Part shown: piece by piece, positions 22,166 to 30,614 of the stretch
Numbering within the stretch: the stretch's first letter is position 1
Layout: each line of letters opens with the position of its first letter
Assembly (NCBI GenBank): GCA_905339235.1
Contig: CAJPFG010000023.1
Location: forward strand, 25,621-89,620
Reading direction: 5' to 3'
DNA: 64,000 nt
DNA from: Phycisphaerales bacterium
Lineage (GTDB): Bacteria > Planctomycetota > Phycisphaerae > Phycisphaerales > UBA1924
Notes under the pieces: generated by a model
What the model saw: the letters and a program-made list of their open reading frames with translations, nothing else
Database searches by the model: none
Told to the model about the DNA's origin: nothing
Translations under genes and position numbers: made by a program

Positions 22166-23014
22166 CTAATTGGTTGACGACACGGGGCGCAGGCCGCCGC
22201 CGAGCACGGCAATGATGGTTTCCTCCACACATGCGGCTTTGGTGACGACGCCAAGATTCAGGTAGTCTTTGAAAGACACGGCTTGTTTTGCCGAAACTGG
22301 AACCTTGTCTGAAACAAACTCGCCCTTGGCGTTGAATTGCATCGTTTCCGTCACCAGTCCAAGGAACTTCACCTCTTTCCCGATGAATCGGACCTGTCCT
22401 TTGTCCGCGACCTTGAACACTGGACTACCGCTCGATCCCGGAAAGACCGAAGCGTCGATCAGGAACTCGCGCTTTCCGCCCCAGTCCAGCGACAACGGCG
22501 TGGCGATGCTTCCGGCTCGGAATATCGGAGAAGCGGTCTTCACATCGATCATCCCGCTGGGGTAGCCAACGAAGATGATTTCTGATGATAGATCAATGTC
22601 CTCGCTGCTACCGGCAAAGACTGTTGTGGAGATGGTCGAGTAGTCAAGCCTCGCTTCACTGCCGTCGACGAATCTTCGGTCGCGCGGCAACCGATACACG
22701 GCGACGTCAACCGCCGGGTCGGGGTGGGCGAACCAACCTCGCACAGGGTCGCTTGCGAACATCTTGGTTGTACCCTTGAGAACGCACGAGTTTGGAAACT
22801 GTCCCGATACGTTCGCGAGTTGGCATTCAATCTGGGACGTGCCTTCGACAACGTGCCGGTTTGTGACAAGAAAAAAATCCTCGCCCTTGCCTTCGGTGTG
22901 TTGTTTCGCGATGAACCCTGAGCCGAATATCCTCCCGTGGACCGAATGGACTCCACTCAATCGAAAAGTATTTAGAATTAGCTGTTCAAGTGGCTGCTTG
23001 ATTGGAATGTACAT
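22166..23014 (-). CDS. Trypsin-like serine protease
   Basis: 282 residues from ATG 23014 with a GGGAG seven bases upstream (a TTG lies just before it). It is a chymotrypsin-fold peptidase with all three catalytic residues: His54 in LVTNRHVV, Asp at about 105 in PAVDVAVYRL, and Ser in FPGSSGSPVF at about 195. No signal peptide, PDZ domain or other partner domain is attached, so it probably acts in the cytoplasm. Stand-alone trypsin-like domains of this type occur in accessory and conflict-related loci. It precedes the frameshifted membrane-protein gene on the same strand. The base composition is clearly less GC-rich than in neighbouring genes, which suggests transfer. Confidence 0.82.
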   Translation of the reverse strand: MYIPIKQPLEQLILNTFRLSGVHSVHGRIFGSGFIAKQHTEGKGEDFFLVTNRHVVEGTSQIECQLANVSGQFPNSCVLKGTTKMFASDPVRGWFAHPDPAVDVAVYRLPRDRRFVDGSEARLDYSTISTTVFAGSSEDIDLSSEIIFVGYPSGMIDVKTASPIFRAGSIATPLSLDWGGKREFLIDASVFPGSSGSPVFKVADKGQVRFIGKEVKFLGLVTETMQFNAKGEFVSDKVPVSAKQAVSFKDYLNLGVVTKAACVEETIIAVLGGGLRPVSSTN

Positions 23015-23064
23015 CAACTGACTCCCTCAAGCCCGAATGCTCCCTGTGCCTATGTGGTGAAATC

Positions 23065-24366
<1,302 letters not shown>

Positions 24367-24494
24367 CGTGGGGATAGTACGAGCGAAGAGGTGCGTTTGA
24401 TCGGGGTGCGGGAGGGGTTGGGGGAGGGGGAAGGGAGCGGAGGCGCGGGGGGGGCGGGGGATCGGAGTTGGGACTGCAAACCAAAGACCAAGGC

Positions 24495-24591
24495 TCAAAC
24501 TTCAAACTGCAGACTTCAAACCGCAGACTTCGGACTTCGGACTTCAGACTTCAGGCTTCAGACTTCAGATTCCAGGCTTCGGCGGGCTTTG
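24495..24591. repeat. Heptanucleotide tandem repeat (GACTTCR)
   Basis: About a dozen copies of a 7-base motif (GACTTCA/GACTTCG and close variants such as AACTTCA and GGCTTCA) between ispG and the zinc-ribbon membrane protein gene. Because seven is not a multiple of three, all frames read through it as LQTSDFR/LRTSDFG-like peptides. I treat those frames as spurious. Confidence 0.8.
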
Positions 24592-24642
24592 CAGCCTGGG
24601 GGTGGCTTGTCGGTATCATGGACGGTCACGAAGGGGAACGGC

Positions 24643-25146
24643 GTGGCGGACGCGATGGTGAGGTCGGCGGGCGAGAGAGATGGAGGCGCGAAGGCCGCGC
24701 CGCCGACGTTGCCGGCGTGGGCGACCTCGCGGGATGAGGGGGAGATCCGGGAGTTCCTGGCGGTGCACGCGGCGTTGTGTCCGTACTGCCGGTATCCGCT
24801 GCATCGGCTTCAGGCGGCGAAGTGTCCGGAGTGCGGGGGCGCGCTGGCGCTGGGGATCGTGATTCCCGGGCATGACCCGCGGGGGCTGCGGCTGTTTCTG
24901 CCGGTGCTGGCGAACGTGCCGATCGGGCTGGCGGGGGCGGTGTTCGCGACGGTGGTGCGCGGCGAGCGCGATGACTGGGCGGTGGGCGTTACGATCGCGG
25001 CGATCTCGGGCATCGTCGGGCTGGCGATGTGGCTGGGAAGACGGCGGTTGGCGAGGTTGCCGTGGATGGCGACGCTGGTGGTATTCGTGGCGTTGTGCGC
25101 GGCCGCGGTGGTGCTGGGGGGAATGGCGTTCTTCTTGGATATTTGA
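24643..25146 (+). CDS. Zinc-ribbon membrane protein
   Basis: 167 residues from GTG 24643 with AAGGGG just upstream; ATG 24655 is an alternative. After a 30-residue N-terminus there is a zinc ribbon, CPYCRYPLHRLQAAKCPECG (two CxxC knuckles). Three or four membrane helices follow: LRLFLPVLANVPIGLAGAVF, VTIAAISGIVGLAMWLG, ATLVVFVALCAAAVVLGGMA. This architecture recurs in Phycisphaerae and twice more in this window (35741 gene; stretch before MmcQ). The function is unknown. The frame is open far to the left through ispG antisense, which I regard as chance. Confidence 0.72.
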   Translation: MADAMVRSAGERDGGAKAAPPTLPAWATSRDEGEIREFLAVHAALCPYCRYPLHRLQAAKCPECGGALALGIVIPGHDPRGLRLFLPVLANVPIGLAGAVFATVVRGERDDWAVGVTIAAISGIVGLAMWLGRRRLARLPWMATLVVFVALCAAAVVLGGMAFFLDI

Positions 25147-25246
25147 GGAAGTTTTTCGCGGAGGCGCAGAGGGCGCGGAGAAGAGGAACACGGTGGCGTG
25201 GTGAAAGAGTGAAGCCGGTGGCGAAGCGGAATGGGGGGAGATTCGA

Positions 25247-26512
25247 TCACTGGCCTGCGGGGCGGGTCATTGTTTTGATCATCTGGTTCATCTGTTCGAT
25301 CTGCTCCTTGCCGCCGGGGATCTGGGTGAGATCTACGTCGATGGCGGTGAGCCAGCGGGTTTCCTTGAAGGAGTAGTTGAAGTCGGCTTCGAGGTGCTTC
25401 TCGAGGTCGGGGAGGTGGCCGGCGCCGTAGAAGAGGGCGATTTCTTTGGCGTGCTTGTCGGTGTCGAGGGTGCGGCGGAGGTCGGCGAGGACGGCGGTGT
25501 TGCGGTCGAGGAGGATGACCTCCATGAGCGCGCCCATCTCGCCGCCCTGGGCTTTCATGATGTCGTCGGCCTGAGCGAGGGTTTCGACCATCAGGGCCTT
25601 GATGAGGAAGCCCATTTCCTTGTTGCGCTCGATCACGCCCAGAAACGCGCCCGCGACCTGGGCCATCATCGAGGAGCCGTCGAGCATCTGGAAGAGCATC
25701 TCGTCGCCCGCGCCCTTGGCGTCGAGGCGGGACTGGACTTCGTCGATGGAGAGATCGCTGTTGCGCCAGTTGGGGCGGTTGTAGTCGATGGCGGTGAGTT
25801 GGAACTCCAGGCCGAGGGCGCGGGCCATTTTGGCCTGAAGGCCGTCGCCGGCGGCGCTGACCTCGGCCCGGGTGAGAGGTTTTTGCGAGGTGAAGCGGAT
25901 GTCCGCGGCCGCGGCTTCGCCGCCCTCGGCGTTGTCGGCGGCGTAGGAGATGATGTCGAAGGTGGTTTTGCCCGCGGCCTGGTCGGTGGTGAGGGTGTAG
26001 TGGTGGGGGTTGCCCCATCCGTCGGTGAGCGCGCCGGAGGCGAGGCGGGCGCTGGTGCCCAGCAGCGGCGTGATGAACTCGTCCATGGTTTCGGGGAGGC
26101 GCTTGTTTTCGCGGCGGAACTTGGCGACGAAGATGGCGAGGATGCGCTGGCGCTGGGTGGTGACCTTGGCCTTGGCCGCGTCGTCGCCGGGGAGGGCCTT
26201 GCCCGCGCCTTCGGGCTTCACGCCTTCGTACAGGACGATGGCCTGCGCGTCGAGGTATTTCTGGAGTTCGTCGTAGTAGGCCTTGTCGCCAAGATGAACG
26301 GCGCCCACGAGTTGGACCAGCGGGCCGTCGCCTTCCTTGGGCGCGAAGGTGCGGATGGCGACCTGGAGTTGCCGGTTGTTGCCGTCGTTGGCGTCCCGGG
26401 TGCGGACGTAGTCGGGCTCGGCCGGGTTTGGGGGTTCGGGCTGAGCGACGGCGAGAAGCGGGAGCGCGAGCGAAACGGCGAGGACCAGTCGGCGAACAAA
26501 GCGTGTGGGCAT
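25247..26512 (-). CDS. TraB/GumN-like protein with an inserted GspG-like domain
   Basis: 421 residues from ATG 26512 with a signal peptide (LVLAVSLALPLLAVAQ). The flanking parts belong to the TraB/PrgY/GumN superfamily: PLVQLVGAVHLGDKAYYDEL at about 64-83 near the N-terminus, and IALFYGAGHLPDLEKHLEAD near the C-terminus. TraB-like members include putative metal-dependent peptidases. Between them, at about residues 115-205, lies a stretch that reads like the soluble domain of the type II secretion pseudopilin GspG: PETMDEFITPLLGTSA, LTDGWGNPHHYTL, FDIISYAADNAEGGE, AAAADI. Both parts are clear by motif. How they work together is unknown. The protein is exported. Confidence 0.75.
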   Translation of the reverse strand: MPTRFVRRLVLAVSLALPLLAVAQPEPPNPAEPDYVRTRDANDGNNRQLQVAIRTFAPKEGDGPLVQLVGAVHLGDKAYYDELQKYLDAQAIVLYEGVKPEGAGKALPGDDAAKAKVTTQRQRILAIFVAKFRRENKRLPETMDEFITPLLGTSARLASGALTDGWGNPHHYTLTTDQAAGKTTFDIISYAADNAEGGEAAAADIRFTSQKPLTRAEVSAAGDGLQAKMARALGLEFQLTAIDYNRPNWRNSDLSIDEVQSRLDAKGAGDEMLFQMLDGSSMMAQVAGAFLGVIERNKEMGFLIKALMVETLAQADDIMKAQGGEMGALMEVILLDRNTAVLADLRRTLDTDKHAKEIALFYGAGHLPDLEKHLEADFNYSFKETRWLTAIDVDLTQIPGGKEQIEQMNQMIKTMTRPAGQ

Positions 26513-26566
26513 CCGGTGTTGTACGCTTGGTTCGGGGTGTGCGTTTCGGGCGGTCGAAGGAGCGAT

Positions 26567-27385
26567 ATGTCTGGTTCGGCGAGTCCAAGAGCGGGGATTG
26601 ATGCCGCGGAAGGCATCGAGGCACGAGGCATCAAGGCATCGAGCGGGGTGATTCACAATCCGGGGTTCGCGTTGACGGTGGGCAAAGCGCTGGAAGCGAT
26701 GCGGAGTGCGCGGGGCAAGCCCGTGCGGCTGGCGAGGCCGGTGGTGGTTCTGGACGGTTGGCATTCGCCTGGAGTGCCGGCGTGGGGGCTGTCGAGGCGG
26801 TTGTGCGGGCTGACGAGCGGACGGGGAGAGGATTTTGCGTGGGTGACGTACCCGTGGGCGTGGTCGGTGGACGTGGCCGCGCGGCATGCGATGGGCGTGT
26901 TGGAGCGGGGCGGGTTGCTCGGGCGGGAGGTGGATCTGATCGGGATTTCGATGGGCGGGATCGTGGCGCGGGCGCTGGCGAGCGGGGTGCTGGGCGTGGG
27001 CGGGCCGGATTCGGTGCGGGCGGTGCGGGTGTTCACGCTGGCGTCGCCGCATCGTGGGGCGCGGCTGGCGAAGTACGGGTATGTGGATCGGGCGTCGGCG
27101 CAGTTGCGGGCGGGGTCGGACGTGCTGCGGCGGCTGGATGATGCGCTGCCGCGGCGGGGGTACGAGTTGACCTGCTACGCGCTGCTGCGTGACTGGCTGG
27201 TGGGGGCGAGACAGACGGCGCCGATGGGGATGGAGCCGCACTGGGTGGACCCGCAGGGGTTCGTGCAGGGCCGGCTGTCGCACTTCATGAGCATCTACGA
27301 CGCGCGGATACAGATCGATCTGGCGAGGCGGCTGCGGGGCGAGGAGGCGTTTGCGAAGGTGGCGAGTGCGCCGCCTCGGGAGTAG
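26567..27385 (+). CDS. Alpha/beta hydrolase, lipase-like
   Basis: 272 residues from ATG 26567 with AAGGAG just upstream. The lipase nucleophile elbow GISMGG lies at about 128, followed by IVARALASG. Further marks are the start PVVVLDGWHSPGVPAWGLS (oxyanion region), a TLASPHRGARLA segment, and a His near the C-terminus (RLSHFMSIYD) as candidate catalytic base. It is similar to PGAP1/DUF676-like esterases. There is no signal peptide. The N-terminal 30 residues include IEARGIKAS, encoded by a short tandem repeat of AGGCATCGAG type (26611-26643), so the real start may be further in (for example GTG 26649). Substrate unknown. Confidence 0.75.
   Translation: MSGSASPRAGIDAAEGIEARGIKASSGVIHNPGFALTVGKALEAMRSARGKPVRLARPVVVLDGWHSPGVPAWGLSRRLCGLTSGRGEDFAWVTYPWAWSVDVAARHAMGVLERGGLLGREVDLIGISMGGIVARALASGVLGVGGPDSVRAVRVFTLASPHRGARLAKYGYVDRASAQLRAGSDVLRRLDDALPRRGYELTCYALLRDWLVGARQTAPMGMEPHWVDPQGFVQGRLSHFMSIYDARIQIDLARRLRGEEAFAKVASAPPRE
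26611..26643. repeat. Short AGGCATCRAG tandem repeat
   Basis: Three copies of AGGCATCGAG/AGGCATCAAG with a shortened AGGCACGAG between them, within the first codons of the hydrolase gene. This is a low-complexity expansion that keeps the frame. Confidence 0.6.
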
Positions 27386-27434
27386 AGTCGCAGGCGCGAT
27401 CCTGACCTGCGTTGCGGACTCCTCAGGGCAGGCG

Positions 27435-28910
27435 TCAGCCCGCGAGGCGTTCGTCGCCCATGAGGCCGTAGGCCTTCATTTTCTTGTAGAGCGTGGTGCG
27501 GTTGATGCCGAGTTGCTCGCTGGTCTTCTGGCGGTTCCAGTTGTTGGCCTTGAGGGCGCGGATGATGATGCGCTTTTCGGGCTCGCGCAGGGCGTCTTCG
27601 AGGGTGGTAGGGGTCCAGGCTTCGTCATCGGTGACGAGGGCGAGGGAGAGTGCGCCGGGTTCGGCCGGACGCAGGACCTGCTCGGGGAGGTCTTCGCGGG
27701 TGATGGTCTGCGCGCGGGCGAGAACGGCGGCGCGTTCGACGATGTTCTGGAGTTCGCGCACGTTGCCCGGGTAGGAGTAGCGGCGGAGGGCGTCGAGGGC
27801 TTCCGGGGCGAAACCGACGATCTGGCGGCCGAGTTCCGCGGCGTATTTCTCCAGAAATCGCGAGGCCAGGAGCGGGATGTCGGCCACGCGCTCGCGGAGC
27901 GGCGGGAGTTCGATCTTGACGACGTTGATGCGGTAGTAGAGGTCCTGGCGGAACTGGCCAGCGGCGACGAGGTCTTCGAGGGGCTGGTTGCTGGCGAGGA
28001 TGACGCGGGCGTCGACTTCGATGGTTTGGGTGCTGCCGACGGGCTCGAAGCGGCGTTCCTGGAGGACGCGGAGGAGTTTGAGTTGCATGCCGGGGCTGGC
28101 GCTGTTGATTTCGTCGAGGAAGATGGTGCCGCCGTTAGCGGCCACGAAGCGCCCGGCCTTGTCGGCGTGAGCGCCGGTGAAGGCGCCCTTGGCGTGCCCG
28201 AAGAGTTCGCTCTCGAGGAGGGTCTCGGGGATGCTGCCGCAGGAGATCTCGACGAAGGGCTTGTCGCGCCGGGGGCTGTGGTGGTGGATGGCGTGCGCGA
28301 TGAGGCTCTTGCCGGTGCCGCTCTCTCCTTCCATGAGGACGGTGGTGCGGCTGCCGGCGACGGCCTGGATCATTTCGTAGACCCTGCGCATTCGCGCGTC
28401 GGTGCCGACGATGTTCTCGAAGGAGACGCGTTCGTCGAGGCGCTTGCGCAGGGCCTGGTTTTCGGCAAGGAGAGCGCGCTGGCGGGCGGCGCGGGCCAGG
28501 CTCTGGCGCAGTTCGGCGTCCACCACGGGCTTCACCAGGTAATCGCACGCGCCGGCGCGGAGGGCTTCGACGGCGCTCTCGACCGTGCCGTAGCCTGTGA
28601 GCATGACGACCGCGACAGCGCGGTACCGGCGGGCGATCTCGCGGAGAAGCGCGGCCCCGCCCATCCCCGGGAGCGAGACGTCACAGATTGCCGCGTCGAA
28701 CGGTTCGCCGGTGGTCTCTCGCTCGGAGAGGGCGCGCAAGGCCTCTTCGGCCGTGGCAACGTGCTCGGGGGCGTGCCTCTCGCGGCGGAGAAACGCGGCG
28801 ATGGACGCGGCGACAAGCGGATCGTCATCGACGATGAGAATGCGCATCGCCCGCGTGGGAGAGTCGTCCGACGTGGAGTTCGAGGGGCGCCCTGTTGGGC
28901 GGGGTTTCAC
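27435..28910 (-). CDS. Sigma-54-dependent response regulator (NtrC family)
   Basis: 491 residues. Chosen start: GTG 28910, which overlaps the kinase stop as GTGA and has GGAGG six bases upstream; ATG 28847 lacks a ribosome site. After a 21-residue leader comes a receiver domain (ILIVDDDPLVAAS, phosphoacceptor Asp in AAICDVSLPGMGG, LTGYG, YLVKP). An AAA+ domain follows (Walker A GESGTGKS, GAFTGA loop for sigma-54 contact, Walker B GGTIFLDEI, RFRxD-like GQFRQDLYYR). A Fis-type HTH ends it (NNWNRQKTSEQLGINRTTLYKKM). It activates sigma-54 promoters when phosphorylated by the coupled kinase. The targets are unknown; no -24/-12 site was noticed near it. Confidence 0.93.
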   Translation of the reverse strand: MKPRPTGRPSNSTSDDSPTRAMRILIVDDDPLVAASIAAFLRRERHAPEHVATAEEALRALSERETTGEPFDAAICDVSLPGMGGAALLREIARRYRAVAVVMLTGYGTVESAVEALRAGACDYLVKPVVDAELRQSLARAARQRALLAENQALRKRLDERVSFENIVGTDARMRRVYEMIQAVAGSRTTVLMEGESGTGKSLIAHAIHHHSPRRDKPFVEISCGSIPETLLESELFGHAKGAFTGAHADKAGRFVAANGGTIFLDEINSASPGMQLKLLRVLQERRFEPVGSTQTIEVDARVILASNQPLEDLVAAGQFRQDLYYRINVVKIELPPLRERVADIPLLASRFLEKYAAELGRQIVGFAPEALDALRRYSYPGNVRELQNIVERAAVLARAQTITREDLPEQVLRPAEPGALSLALVTDDEAWTPTTLEDALREPEKRIIIRALKANNWNRQKTSEQLGINRTTLYKKMKAYGLMGDERLAG

Positions 28911-29716
28911 GCCGCGCCTCCGAGGACGAGGTTGGCGGCGCGGGTAAGCGAAGGGAATCGGACGCGGAGGACGGCGCCGCCGGTGTGGGGGCGGGTCTGG
29001 AGTTCGATGGTACCGCCCATGCCCTGGACGACGCTGCGTGCAACGGCGAGGCCGACGCCGGCGCCCTTGGGCTTGGTGGTGTACCCGAGGTCAAAGCAGC
29101 GGGTGGCATCGGAGGGCGCGCCCACGCCGTCGTCGGTGATTTCGAGGAGGTACCAATCGCGTGCGTCGCGGCCGTAGCCGACGCCCTGTGGCGCGGCGTC
29201 GGGTCGCACGCTGACGCGAACGTTGCCCTCGCCGCCACGGGCGGCGACGCTCTCGATGGCGTTCTGGAGGCCGTTGAGGATGACGGTATAGAGGGCGCCG
29301 GCGGGGAGCGCATCGACGGCGGGGCCGGTCTGGATGGAGAGGCGGACAGTCTTGCGGGTGGCGAGGGGCGCAAGGACTTCGACCGCGTGAGCAACCGCCT
29401 CGCCGAGGGTGACGGGGCGGGCGCGCTGAAGGGCGGGGGAGCCGATGGGGCTGGAGGCGTTCTGCATGGCGGCGTGAACAAGTTCGGCCATGCGTTCCAG
29501 GCTCTGGGCGGTGGCGGCGAGGTCGCGTGCGACGTCGCCCGCGCCACCCGTGGCAAGGGTTGAAGCCCGCTCGGAGAGTTCCTGTTTGGCGCGCTCGACG
29601 AGGCGGCGCGAGCCGTCGAGGAGCGAGCGCATTTCGCAGAGGAGATCGCCCAGGCGATCGACGTGCGCGAAGGTGGCCTCGGGCGTGGGGGATTGGCTAT
29701 TCCTGGGAGTGCTCAT
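28907..29716 (-). CDS. Sensor histidine kinase lacking a clear H-box
   Basis: 269 residues, cytoplasmic, without membrane helix or sensor domain. The C-terminal half is a GHKL ATPase: YTVILNGLQNAIESVA (N box), LLEITDDGVGAPSD (G1), FDLGYTTKPKGAGVGLAVAR (F and G2 boxes) and GGTIELQT. The N-terminal half is helical (LGDLLCEMRSLLDGSRRLVE, LAATAQSLERMAELVHAAMQ) and shows no standard HE/HN phosphoacceptor motif; HVDRL or VHAAM are the only histidine candidates. It is translationally coupled to the sigma-54 regulator. It may use a diverged phosphoacceptor, or may be regulated by an unseen partner. Confidence 0.82.
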   Translation of the reverse strand: MSTPRNSQSPTPEATFAHVDRLGDLLCEMRSLLDGSRRLVERAKQELSERASTLATGGAGDVARDLAATAQSLERMAELVHAAMQNASSPIGSPALQRARPVTLGEAVAHAVEVLAPLATRKTVRLSIQTGPAVDALPAGALYTVILNGLQNAIESVAARGGEGNVRVSVRPDAAPQGVGYGRDARDWYLLEITDDGVGAPSDATRCFDLGYTTKPKGAGVGLAVARSVVQGMGGTIELQTRPHTGGAVLRVRFPSLTRAANLVLGGAA

Positions 29717-29854
29717 GCGAGGTGAGCATCGACCCGGCGGGGGCGGGGGTGGGGCGGCGTGTTGACGCGGGGCAACACGCGATACCGGTCGTGCGGTCTG
29801 TGATGTTGCGAAGGATCAACCGCGCACTTCTCGGACAGTGCGGCGGGGCGGTGG

Positions 29855-30490
29855 TCACGTGCGGGTGAAGAAGCGCGATTCGGTTCCGAGAACATCCTTC
29901 AGGCGGTCGTGGGCGCGGGCGAGGAGCATGTAGATCGCGCCGGGAGAGCGGCCGAGTTCCTTGGCGACCTCGGCGGCGTCGCGGCCTTCGAGGTCGTAGA
30001 GGCGGATGACCTTGGCGTAGTCGCCGGGGAGTTTTTCGAGGGCGGTTTCGAGGGCGCCCTTGAGTTCGCCGCGGGCGGCCTGGATGCTGGGCGTGGTCAT
30101 GGTGGCGCCGAGCATCTCGACGAGCGCGACGTAGGAGTCGTCGCCGGTGCCGGCCTGAACGCGGTTGCGCGGGTTGGGGCGCTTCTGGCGTTCCATTTCC
30201 TTGATGGCGTCGCGGAGGTTGTTCTCGGCGACGAGGCTCAGCCAGGCGAGGAAGGAGCCCTCGTGGCGGGGCTGGAACGAGGTGATCCGCATGAAGGCTT
30301 CGAGGTAGGTGACCTGCATGACATCGTCCACGTCGAGGGCGGATTGCCAGACGGTGGACATCTTGCTGGCCAGGCGGGCGCGGACGATGGGCCCGCTTCG
30401 GCGGAGCAGTTCCGTCATGGCGGGGCGATCTCCGTCGATAGCCTTGGCGAGAAGTTCGGCGTCGGTGGCGGGATTGGCTTCGGCGGACAT
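29855..30490 (-). CDS. RNA polymerase sigma factor, ECF-like
   Basis: 211 residues from ATG 30490; the frame upstream (to 30547) has no ribosome site. Region 2 is at about 25-95 with DVDDVMQVTYLEAFMRI and FLAWLSLVAENNLRDAIKEM. Region 4 is at the C-terminus with ALEKLPGDYAKVIRLYDLEG and DAAEVAKELGRSPGAIYMLL, the recognition HTH. No anti-sigma factor gene is adjacent. The next gene leftward is the histidine kinase (138 bases away) and the upstream one is the Tricorn protease. The wording of region 2.2 resembles the planctomycete-expanded ECF groups (from memory). Confidence 0.9.
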   Translation of the reverse strand: MSAEANPATDAELLAKAIDGDRPAMTELLRRSGPIVRARLASKMSTVWQSALDVDDVMQVTYLEAFMRITSFQPRHEGSFLAWLSLVAENNLRDAIKEMERQKRPNPRNRVQAGTGDDSYVALVEMLGATMTTPSIQAARGELKGALETALEKLPGDYAKVIRLYDLEGRDAAEVAKELGRSPGAIYMLLARAHDRLKDVLGTESRFFTRT

Positions 30491-30614
30491 CGGTGGCCCC
30501 CCTATCGGGATCACAGTGTACAGCGACGGGGGGAGCGTGGGGCTCACGATCTGGGATTTGGGGCCGGCCGGCGTCCCGGGACGAGGGCAGATCCGGCCGG
30601 GAGGGTGGAATGGG

